Positions 9,499 to 17,700 of a stretch of 64,000 bases of DNA are shown one piece after another. Origin of the DNA: Parapedobacter tibetensis (lineage in GTDB: Bacteria; Bacteroidota; Bacteroidia; Sphingobacteriales; Sphingobacteriaceae); assembly GCF_024704835.1 (NCBI RefSeq), contig NZ_JAMXBE010000010.1, positions 105,095 to 169,094 on the forward strand. Reading direction: 5' to 3'. Position 1 is the first letter of the stretch. Each line of letters opens with the position of its first letter. The notes under the pieces are model-generated. The model saw nothing but the letters and a program-made list of their open reading frames with translations. It had not been told where the DNA came from and searched no databases. Both the position numbers and the translations under genes were made by a program.

Positions 9499-11445
9499 AT
9501 GATCACGTATCAACGCTTGTTCGGTCTTTTTTATGGCACACTTACTTGCTTAATGCTGGGTGGATGCACAAAAAATTTAACCGAATACTACAATCCTGAA
9601 AGCACCTTGAATAAAAACATCATCGAGGTACTGGAAGAGGATGGACGGTTTTCGGCATTTGTAGGACTCATCGATCGACTAGATCTAAGAAGTACCTTAG
9701 GAGAAGCCGCTATCTATACTTGCCTGGCACCTTTGGATGAACACGTAATAGCTTATTTTTCTCAACAGGGATATGCTTCGCTGGATGCCGTGCCGGATGA
9801 GGAGCTGCGGAAGTTTGTCAACTACCATTTCATCAATGGTATGTACTACCAGTACGACGTGGAGCAGCGGTACGTGAATGCCAACACCGAGATTGACAAA
9901 AGCCGGGCCACGCAATACCGCTCCAGAGCAACAGGCAAGCTGCCCGGAAAACCGGTGAGGTTCTTTGCACCTTCTTTTTTTCAAACACGGGCAGCTGACT
10001 ATATGGGGCTGTTCGGCGAACGTGAGGACATCGGCGGATTTACCGTGGAGAGTGCCCGCATTTCGGACACGGACCGGGACATTGGAGCGAGTAACGGAGT
10101 AATCCATGTACTGGAAACCCCGCTCAATATATTGCCGAGGACGGACGAGGCGCTGATAAAAGACCCGGAGACAACACTGTTTAGTACTTGGCAGGAGAAG
10201 CACGCGGCGTATGTGCTGGGGGAAAAAGATGAGTTCGGTTGGGTAGATACCACGCTGTATAAGACGTATAGCACAGGCCGGAACCTAGCAGACGAAACGG
10301 TGCAGTCTACCTTGCTGGTCCCTACCAATGAAGCGATCATGGCATATTTTGAGCCTTACTTGCCCGATTTGGACAATACCATTGATTCGGTGCCACAGCG
10401 GGTAATGGCGTCCCTAGTCCGGGCTTCCCAGATTGCCAACTTTTATTTTAAGAGTGATTTGGTGCGCAAGGAAGACGGGGGGCTTAGGGAGGGCAAAGCC
10501 TATGTGTACCTGGTACCCGACATTTCCAGTTTGATTACCGGGTCGGTATTGGCCAGTAACAGCGTCATCTATAAGACGAACCAGCTCATTGAGTCGGCCG
10601 AAATGAATAGCGTCCAGGGCGGCATTTACATGAAACATAAGGTATACAGTCAATGGTACTGGATGTTTGAACGGACGAACCTGAACGCAGGTTTAACAGA
10701 TGGACTGTCTTTCCAGCACCCTAAAAAGACCCTCCTTGTCCAGTCTGACGATGTCTGGGGATTCCCGTTGGCTTCTGATATGTTGCCGGAGGACCGTGTG
10801 TACCGGTACGAACAATGCCGATCGGGCGTGCTCAACCTCGATGTACGTGAAGATGGCGGCTTCCGCAAGCGTTTTTATGCAACCGATTTTGGTCATGTAC
10901 TGTATGACGACGGGCGGTTCTATGACTATACGGGCCATTCGGTACAGTTGCTGACCAATAGTCCGGTGTGGGAACGTGTAAACGGCGCGATTTTCGAAAT
11001 CGACGGTTTCCTGACCCCCATAGAAAAGCTGGATGTTACCCAGACCATTTATACTAAAATATTCGCCGACCCGGAGTTTTCATTATTTGCCAATGCCATC
11101 GACAGGACGGGGTTGGCTGCGCAGTTGCAGTTGACCGGTTTTTTCACCTTTACAATTTTCGCGCCTACTAATTCAGCTATCCAGGCCGCAGGGGTTGACC
11201 TAAATGCAATGGAAGAGGAAGAGTTGACCCAGTTCGTCAACACCTATATCATCCAGAATCGGTACATCTTTACAGACGGTGTATTCAACGGACAGATAGC
11301 CAATAAGAATGGCAGTCGTATGGGAATCAGCGGCGCTTGGGATTCGTTCCTAATCAGCGACACTAGCGGCAAAGTCATCCCCGTCCCATCGGGAAATGTA
11401 CAAGGAAACAACGGAGTGGTTCACAAGATTAACCAACTATTCTAA
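9499..11445 (+). CDS. Fasciclin (FAS1) repeat lipoprotein
   Basis: 648 aa with lipobox Cys in LMLGGCTKN. FAS1-type blocks recur: TCLAPLDEHVIAYF...FVNYHFINGMYY near residues 70-120, LLVPTNEAIMAYF near 275, and TIFAPTNSAIQAAG...FVNTYIIQNRYIF near 560-610. The protein ends with GNNGVVHKINQLF, the usual FAS1 last strand (VIHxID). It directly precedes a SusC/SusD pair, as does the FAS1 protein at 16266. FAS1 domains are adhesive or ligand-binding; a surface glycan-binding accessory to the SusCD complex is inferred. The end overlaps an upstream in-frame extension of the SusC reading frame, but the true SusC start is after this stop. Confidence 0.85.
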   Translation: MITYQRLFGLFYGTLTCLMLGGCTKNLTEYYNPESTLNKNIIEVLEEDGRFSAFVGLIDRLDLRSTLGEAAIYTCLAPLDEHVIAYFSQQGYASLDAVPDEELRKFVNYHFINGMYYQYDVEQRYVNANTEIDKSRATQYRSRATGKLPGKPVRFFAPSFFQTRAADYMGLFGEREDIGGFTVESARISDTDRDIGASNGVIHVLETPLNILPRTDEALIKDPETTLFSTWQEKHAAYVLGEKDEFGWVDTTLYKTYSTGRNLADETVQSTLLVPTNEAIMAYFEPYLPDLDNTIDSVPQRVMASLVRASQIANFYFKSDLVRKEDGGLREGKAYVYLVPDISSLITGSVLASNSVIYKTNQLIESAEMNSVQGGIYMKHKVYSQWYWMFERTNLNAGLTDGLSFQHPKKTLLVQSDDVWGFPLASDMLPEDRVYRYEQCRSGVLNLDVREDGGFRKRFYATDFGHVLYDDGRFYDYTGHSVQLLTNSPVWERVNGAIFEIDGFLTPIEKLDVTQTIYTKIFADPEFSLFANAIDRTGLAAQLQLTGFFTFTIFAPTNSAIQAAGVDLNAMEEEELTQFVNTYIIQNRYIFTDGVFNGQIANKNGSRMGISGAWDSFLISDTSGKVIPVPSGNVQGNNGVVHKINQLF

Positions 11446-11461
11446 ACCTTTCAATCAAGAT

Positions 11462-14400
11462 ATGAAGAGAATATGTATCAAACTGACTGTACCGGCCATA
11501 CTACTTGTTATAGGCCTGCTCAATGGCGTCTCTGCACAGGAGATGCTCCGGGGTAGGGTTTACATGGAGAAAGTAGGTACACCGCTTTCGGGTGTTTCGA
11601 TAACCTTGGTGAATGCTAACAACCTGATATTGCGAGGAGGAAAGACACACGACGATGGTATTTTTGAAATCTCCCGGCATCCGGACGCTGTTAAGATCAG
11701 GTTCTCGAATGTGGGATACCAAAGCCAGGAGTTCCGGCTACAGACCGGTCAGAGCCGCACGTTTGAAGTGGTGATGGTATCGAACCGGCAGGAGCTGGAC
11801 GTGGTTGAGATTACAGGACAACGTGAAAAACAAGCCGACCTGGGTTTTCTTTCCATCGACAGGCGAGAGCTTTCGAGTTCGATCGCTTCGGTTGACCTTA
11901 CGGGGATTGAAAACATGCCCGTGGCCTCGGTTGACCAATTGCTCCAGGGGATGGCGCCGGGTCTACAAGTGGTTGCTGCCAGTGGCGACCCCGGTGCATC
12001 GGCATCCATCCGTATCCGGGGTATTTCAAGTATTTCAGGTATCAACGATCCGCTCTGGATCGTGGATGGCTCGGAAGTAATTGGTAGCAACTACCAGGTG
12101 GCAAGCATTTCGGATTTTGGATTCAGCCCAATCGGCGACTTGGATCCATCGGACATCGAGTCCATCGATATCCTGAAGGATGCTTCAGCTACCGCCTTGT
12201 ATGGTTCCCGTGGTGCCAACGGGGTGATCGTCATCAAAACCAAACGCGGGAAACGCGGCACACCTCAGCTGACCTTCAATTCACGGTTTACCTTGACGGA
12301 AGTACCCGAGACGATTCCGATGCTTTCGGGTGATGAACAACGTATTTACTACATCGAGCGGTGGACAAGCGGAGCAGATGACGGAACGGTCCATCCGCAG
12401 CTCCGCGGAGATTTGACGCGTGACGACGCCTGGATATTCAACAACAACACGGACTGGGTAGACGCCATCACCCGCACAGGCGTTTACCAGCAATACAATA
12501 CAGCACTAAGCGGCGGCGGCGAGCGTATCAACTATTATTGGGGGCTGGGCTACACCAACCAGTACGGAACGACCAAAGGAACAGGGTATGACCGGTTCAA
12601 TACGCGATTCAACCTGAATTATACAGTTTCCGATAGGTTGAAGGTTTCAGCAGATTTGACCTATACCAATTCCTTGACCGACAAGCGGGGGCAGAACCAT
12701 CCTATTAAAGTCGGAGAACAGGATATCAACCCGATTTTGTTCTCCCGCGAAACACCGGCTTATTTTCCCATCTATTCGAAAAACGGGCTGAATTACTTCG
12801 TAGATCGGAATGTCCCAGTGTCAAGCCATTCGCGATACAATCCGCTGGCGCTCATTGACTACTCCACATACCTCAGTCGCGCCAACCGGTTCATGGCGTC
12901 AACGGTTGTAGACTATAAAATACTTGATAACCTGGATTTCCGCACGCAGCTTTCCGCAGATTTCCGTGAGTCGGCCGACGAGTACTTTCTCCCGGGGTAT
13001 GCGACAGATGCACGGCCCGGTGAGCCGCTTTATAACTCGGGACAGCAAACGGAGGGATACCAACTGATGATCAACAACAATAACCGGTTGACGTGGTTGG
13101 CTCTTCAGCAGGAGAATCATCGACTGACATTTACGGGCGTGTTCAATTTGAATATCGACCGGGATAATTCAATGCAAGTGTGGTACCACAACGGCGGTTC
13201 ACCGCAGTTGCGGGCGGCCGATGCCTCGGCGGTGATTGCGGAAGCCAGAGGAAAGTTCGGAACGCGGAAATACCTCGGGATGTTCCTGCAGGGCCATTAT
13301 GCCCTGCGCGACCGCTATTTCCTTACCGTAACCGGGAAAACGGAAGGTGACTCCCGATACGGTAGCGACAATCCGTATTCGGTTTTCCCGGCCATAGGTG
13401 GTGCATGGGAAATGACCAAGGAGCCTTTTCTGGCCAATGTGGAGTGGGTCAATTCCATCAAGCCCCGCTTTGCTTATGGCGTTACCGGCAATCTGCCCAA
13501 CGTGCTGAATCTTTATGATGTTGCATATAGTACAGGTGTAGGCTATATGGGTGAAACGTATATCTATCCGTCTAAATTTGCAAATGACAACATCCATGAA
13601 GAGCGGACCACGGAATACAACCTCGGCGTAGACTGGAGTTTGTTCAACAACCGGCTCACCGGTCAATTCGATTATTATACGCGTACCACCAACGACCTGC
13701 TATTACAGGAGCGCCTTTCGACCACATTGGGGTATGAAGACCAATACGTCAATTTCGGGCAGGTGCGTAATACGGGCCTGGAACTGGGTATAACCGCAGT
13801 GATTTTAAAAGGCGGCGAAAACCGCGTCAGGTGGAAGTCGTTCTTTAATATCGCAACCAACAAAAACGAGTTGCTGAGCCTGCCGGACCAGTTCAATGAT
13901 GGCGCGGTTTCAGCGACCCGCAACGGGTTTTCCTCCAAGCTGCAGGAAGGTGACGTCATCGGTGGTTTTTACGCCTACCGGGCATTGGGAGTCTATGCGA
14001 CCGACGCAGATGCTGTGCTGCGCGGACCCGACGGCAACATCATTTATGAAGCCGATGGCATTAACCCAAAATACATGCGCTATGGCTCCAATACAGGGCA
14101 TCGATTCAAAGGCGGTGACATGATCTATGACGATGTCAATGGAGACGGCATCATCAATCAGCTGGATCGTGTACAGATCGGCGATGCGAACCCGCAGTTT
14201 TTCGGCGGGTGGAACAATACATTCAATTACGTAAACTGGGTGCTCACCGTCAACTTCCAGTACCAATACGGAAACGATGTCATCAATGGCACCCGGATAC
14301 AAATGGAGCAGATGAGGTACTCCCACAACCAGTCCAGGTCGATCATGGCCCGTTGGCGGAGGCAGGGAGATATTACGGACATTCCGCGCGCACAATCGGA

Positions 14401-14692
14401 CGGTACCTGGAACCGCATCGCGTCATCACGCTGGGTGGAGGACGCTTCTTACCTGCGCTTGAAAACCGTATCGCTGACCTACAACGCGGATAAAGCATTT
14501 ACCAACCGCCTGGGACTCGGTATCCGCCAGCTGAGCGTGTTTGTTACCGGATACAACCTCTACACTTGGACAAATTACTTGGGTGTGGATCCAGAAATAC
14601 CCATCACAGGTGCTGTGACCTTATTCGGCATTGATAACAGTACAACCGCACCGGCCAGGCAATATACACTGGGCTTAAGGGCATCATTTTAA
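11462..14692 (+). CDS. SusC-like TonB-dependent outer-membrane transporter
   Basis: Start at ATG 11462 gives 1076 aa with a signal peptide ending VSAQ; an earlier in-frame ATG (11396) overlaps the FAS1 gene and adds no signal. Order: carboxypeptidase-regulatory-like domain (about 28-110, MLRGRVYMEKVGTPLSGVSI), plug (IASVDQLLQGMAPGLQV, SIRIRGISSI, DILKDASATALYGSRGANGVI) and a C-terminal beta-barrel ending in TLGLRASF with a terminal Phe. It imports oligosaccharides across the outer membrane together with the SusD-like partner at 14715. Second member of the repeated FAS1-SusC-SusD unit. Confidence 0.95.
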   Translation: MKRICIKLTVPAILLVIGLLNGVSAQEMLRGRVYMEKVGTPLSGVSITLVNANNLILRGGKTHDDGIFEISRHPDAVKIRFSNVGYQSQEFRLQTGQSRTFEVVMVSNRQELDVVEITGQREKQADLGFLSIDRRELSSSIASVDLTGIENMPVASVDQLLQGMAPGLQVVAASGDPGASASIRIRGISSISGINDPLWIVDGSEVIGSNYQVASISDFGFSPIGDLDPSDIESIDILKDASATALYGSRGANGVIVIKTKRGKRGTPQLTFNSRFTLTEVPETIPMLSGDEQRIYYIERWTSGADDGTVHPQLRGDLTRDDAWIFNNNTDWVDAITRTGVYQQYNTALSGGGERINYYWGLGYTNQYGTTKGTGYDRFNTRFNLNYTVSDRLKVSADLTYTNSLTDKRGQNHPIKVGEQDINPILFSRETPAYFPIYSKNGLNYFVDRNVPVSSHSRYNPLALIDYSTYLSRANRFMASTVVDYKILDNLDFRTQLSADFRESADEYFLPGYATDARPGEPLYNSGQQTEGYQLMINNNNRLTWLALQQENHRLTFTGVFNLNIDRDNSMQVWYHNGGSPQLRAADASAVIAEARGKFGTRKYLGMFLQGHYALRDRYFLTVTGKTEGDSRYGSDNPYSVFPAIGGAWEMTKEPFLANVEWVNSIKPRFAYGVTGNLPNVLNLYDVAYSTGVGYMGETYIYPSKFANDNIHEERTTEYNLGVDWSLFNNRLTGQFDYYTRTTNDLLLQERLSTTLGYEDQYVNFGQVRNTGLELGITAVILKGGENRVRWKSFFNIATNKNELLSLPDQFNDGAVSATRNGFSSKLQEGDVIGGFYAYRALGVYATDADAVLRGPDGNIIYEADGINPKYMRYGSNTGHRFKGGDMIYDDVNGDGIINQLDRVQIGDANPQFFGGWNNTFNYVNWVLTVNFQYQYGNDVINGTRIQMEQMRYSHNQSRSIMARWRRQGDITDIPRAQSDGTWNRIASSRWVEDASYLRLKTVSLTYNADKAFTNRLGLGIRQLSVFVTGYNLYTWTNYLGVDPEIPITGAVTLFGIDNSTTAPARQYTLGLRASF

Positions 14693-14714
14693 CTTGGTAA
14701 TACAACAAACGATT

Positions 14715-16253
14715 ATGACGGCTAATATAAAATATGGAATTCTAGGACTGTGCATGTTACTAACCGTCTCATGCGACAGCATCCTGGAGGTCGATGTGCC
14801 CGACAATTTGGTGCACCACGAATTTTGGCAAAACCGGGACCAGGTGTATTCATCGTTGATTGGGCTGTACACCTCCCTGCACAACAACCTGGACAGTTAC
14901 CACGCATGGGGTGATTTGCGTTCGAGTTTCTATGCACCGGGAATCGGAGATGCATTTACGGGTGCGCATGCACAATTCCTATCGCATGATATCTACCAAA
15001 ATAATGACCTGCTTTCCTGGAAGTTCGTATACCGCTCCATTACCTGGATCAACTCATTCATTAAGAACGCACCCACTGCACTGGAGCACGATAACACGTT
15101 CAGTGCAGCGGAACTCCAGTCGATGGTGGGCGAGGCCCGTGCGCTCAGGGCGCTGAACTATTTTTACCTGGTGCGAGCCTTCAGGGAAGTGCCAGTTATC
15201 GACGAGCCATATGAGTCGGACAACCAGCAGTTTGATACCTCTCCATCGTCTGAAGAAGAGGTGCTGGATTTCATTGAGGCTGATTTGCAGCAGGCACTTG
15301 GGGATGCACCGGCCAGCTTTGACAATGTCGCCAATCGTTACGGAAGGGTGACAAAAAACATGGTAAGGGCGCTTTGGGCCGATGTGAAACTTTGGCGCAA
15401 TGACTATCAGGGGTGCATTGATCTTTGCGATCAGTTGGAAGCGCAATATGCTGGCTCTTTGGTAAGTCCGCTGGCTTGGTATACCATTTTCAATCCGGGT
15501 AACTCCGCGGAAAGCATCTTCGAGTTTCAATACGGCCAACTGGGGCCGGCGTCGCCCCTATACAATTGGTTTGCAATTTTTTCGAGGGCCAATTCCGATG
15601 GGGAGAGGTACCTCGCCAACGCGACGAATGTGTCAATCAATGCGCAGGAAATCTTATATCCGCCGGTATTGCCCGACTATGCGACATCCGATACCATCCG
15701 GCTCAGCTCATTTGCAATGTTCAACCCGATTGGGATTTCGAATGGTTATGGCGTAGCGCTGGAAGTCTACAAATTCCTCGGTACGGCGCCTTACCAGGTA
15801 TCCTATCGACCCGCTAACGCCCGCAACACCAACTACATTTTCTATCGGTACCGGGAGGTGCTGTTTATGAAGGCCGAAGCCTATGCTATGCTGAACCGGT
15901 ATGCTGAAGCGGAACAGCTGATCAACATTATCCGCGAGCACTGCGACATCCCTCCGTTGGCACAGGGTGAAGGCGGTGAAGGAACGGAGTTTATATCCAG
16001 GCTGCTGATGGAGCGCGAATATGAGCTGGGCTTCGAAGGCAAGGAATGGTTTGCGGCGGTGCGCATCGCCCGTAGACCCGGTTATGAGGGTATATTGCAA
16101 GAGAAAGCTGCCATAAACAATTCCATGGGGAGGTCCTATCAGGTAATCCGCGCCAGATTGCTGGATCAGGAGAGTTGGTTTCTACCCTACCATTTGACGG
16201 AGGTGGAGAACAATCCGCAGCTCGACCAGAAGCCATATTATAGAAACAAATAA
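14715..16253 (+). CDS. SusD-like glycan-binding lipoprotein
   Basis: Start at ATG 14715, just after the SusC stop, gives 512 aa; lipobox Cys in LLTVSCDSILEV. The SusD/RagB features are clear: EVDVPDNLVHHEFWQNRDQVYSSLIGLYT near the N terminus, VGEARALRALNYFYLVRAF (TPR-like helix), RYREVLFMKAEAYAMLN, and a C terminus with REYELGFEGKEWF. It caps the SusC at 11462 on the outer surface and delivers ligand to it. The ligand is probably a sialylated or sulfated oligosaccharide, inferred from the neighbouring enzymes. Confidence 0.93.
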   Translation: MTANIKYGILGLCMLLTVSCDSILEVDVPDNLVHHEFWQNRDQVYSSLIGLYTSLHNNLDSYHAWGDLRSSFYAPGIGDAFTGAHAQFLSHDIYQNNDLLSWKFVYRSITWINSFIKNAPTALEHDNTFSAAELQSMVGEARALRALNYFYLVRAFREVPVIDEPYESDNQQFDTSPSSEEEVLDFIEADLQQALGDAPASFDNVANRYGRVTKNMVRALWADVKLWRNDYQGCIDLCDQLEAQYAGSLVSPLAWYTIFNPGNSAESIFEFQYGQLGPASPLYNWFAIFSRANSDGERYLANATNVSINAQEILYPPVLPDYATSDTIRLSSFAMFNPIGISNGYGVALEVYKFLGTAPYQVSYRPANARNTNYIFYRYREVLFMKAEAYAMLNRYAEAEQLINIIREHCDIPPLAQGEGGEGTEFISRLLMEREYELGFEGKEWFAAVRIARRPGYEGILQEKAAINNSMGRSYQVIRARLLDQESWFLPYHLTEVENNPQLDQKPYYRNK

Positions 16254-16265
16254 ACGCACTAGACG

Positions 16266-17699
16266 ATGAAAAGCTTATATAGATTACTGGTACTGTGCCT
16301 GGTGGTGGGCATACAAGGTTGCGACAAGGAACTGTCCGGAGCGCGGTATGACAGCACCGATCAGCTCCAGATTATGGATTACGTCGACAGCCGCGAGGAT
16401 TTGAGTACATACCGGCAACTGGTAGAGCATGCGGGCCAGCGCAGTTTGCTGAAAACCGCCGGAACCTATACCGTGTTTATCCCTAACAATGCAGCGTTCG
16501 AGCGCTTGTTTGCCGAACTTAGCGAAGCGGGCGAAGCCATCAGGACGATCGGGGATGCGAGCCCCGAATTCTGGATTGACTATTTCAGGTACCACCTGTT
16601 GAATCGCAAGATCAATACCAATGAGTTTACACATGGTCCGCTGCCCTATCCGACGGTGTACAATGAAAAGTATGTTTTGGCCGACATCAGTGAATCGTTT
16701 GCTGCCGTCCGGCTGAACAATGTGGCCACCATCAAGGAATCCAACATTGAATTGAGCAATGGATATGTCAACATAATCGATGATGTACTACTCCCGCCCT
16801 CCAAGAGCATCTACGAGGCGTTGGAGGCTTCGGGTAAATACAGCATCATGCTCGACTTGATGCAGGATAACGGGTACGGAGATTATCTGCGGGACAGTAC
16901 AGTCACCCTGTTGATCGAAAGTGATGAGGCTTTGCAACGCAGTAATTTTTCGGTGGGAGCGGTAGAAAATATAGACGATTGGCTGAAATACCACATCATT
17001 CCGGACTCCGGGTACTTCCTAAACCTCCTGACGGCACAACGGTTTTATTCCCTGTTTCCCGATGAATCATTGAATTTCCAAGCCGATGAATTCGGACAGT
17101 ATTATGTGAATAATGACTACCGTTTCAATCAATCCCGCGACTTTGGGATCGACAAAGTCTCGCGAAACGGAATCTATCACACCTTGGACACGCTGCTCGA
17201 TATTGTGGAAGCTCAGCCCACGACCATCCGGCTCAATCTGTATCCTCCGGGAAGTCCTTATGGGGAACAAAATGTATTTGCTGAGGCTCCGGCACGTATC
17301 TTACTAAATACGGGCACACGCAGCTATCATCAGAACCAGGAGTTCAGAATCACGCAATTTGATGCGACTCAAGTAGGTGATCACTTCTGGTTGACCGTGC
17401 CCGACGTTCCTAAAGGGAACTACCGAATCCGGGTCATGCACCGGGGTGGTGGTACGCGGGGAAAATACATCACGATTTATAACGATGAGATCGTGAAAGA
17501 CGACATCAACATGGCCAGGAACGAAGGCCCGTTTGAGGAGTGGGATTACCTGGTGTACAACCAATGCGGCGATATTACGGTGGAAGAGCGAGGAGATGTT
17601 ACGGTGATTTTCGCTTTTGCTGGATTCGGCTCGAATTCGAACCCGGGCTATTGCTGCGACCTGTTGATGGATATCGTAGAACTGATACCGATAAACTAA
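16266..17699 (+). CDS. FAS1-domain lipoprotein with C-terminal beta-sandwich
   Basis: 477 aa; lipobox Cys in VVGIQGCDKEL. A first FAS1 domain spans about 30-180 (TAGTYTVFIPNNAAFERLF, DYFRYHLLNRKI, YVNIIDDVLLPP) and a second, more divergent one about 185-315. The last ~160 residues, from TTIRLNLYPPGS to the end, form a different beta-rich, jelly-roll-like domain (DHFWLTVPDVPKGNYRIRVMH) that resembles carbohydrate-binding folds. It lies between the first SusD and the second SusC with gaps of 12 and 1 bp, so it belongs to the second FAS1-SusC-SusD unit. Confidence 0.82.
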   Translation: MKSLYRLLVLCLVVGIQGCDKELSGARYDSTDQLQIMDYVDSREDLSTYRQLVEHAGQRSLLKTAGTYTVFIPNNAAFERLFAELSEAGEAIRTIGDASPEFWIDYFRYHLLNRKINTNEFTHGPLPYPTVYNEKYVLADISESFAAVRLNNVATIKESNIELSNGYVNIIDDVLLPPSKSIYEALEASGKYSIMLDLMQDNGYGDYLRDSTVTLLIESDEALQRSNFSVGAVENIDDWLKYHIIPDSGYFLNLLTAQRFYSLFPDESLNFQADEFGQYYVNNDYRFNQSRDFGIDKVSRNGIYHTLDTLLDIVEAQPTTIRLNLYPPGSPYGEQNVFAEAPARILLNTGTRSYHQNQEFRITQFDATQVGDHFWLTVPDVPKGNYRIRVMHRGGGTRGKYITIYNDEIVKDDINMARNEGPFEEWDYLVYNQCGDITVEERGDVTVIFAFAGFGSNSNPGYCCDLLMDIVELIPIN

Positions 17700-17700
17700 A

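Noticed and set aside
11396..11461. Upstream in-frame ATG for the first SusC
   Set aside because: It overlaps the FAS1 gene end and adds 22 residues that hide the signal peptide starting at 11462.
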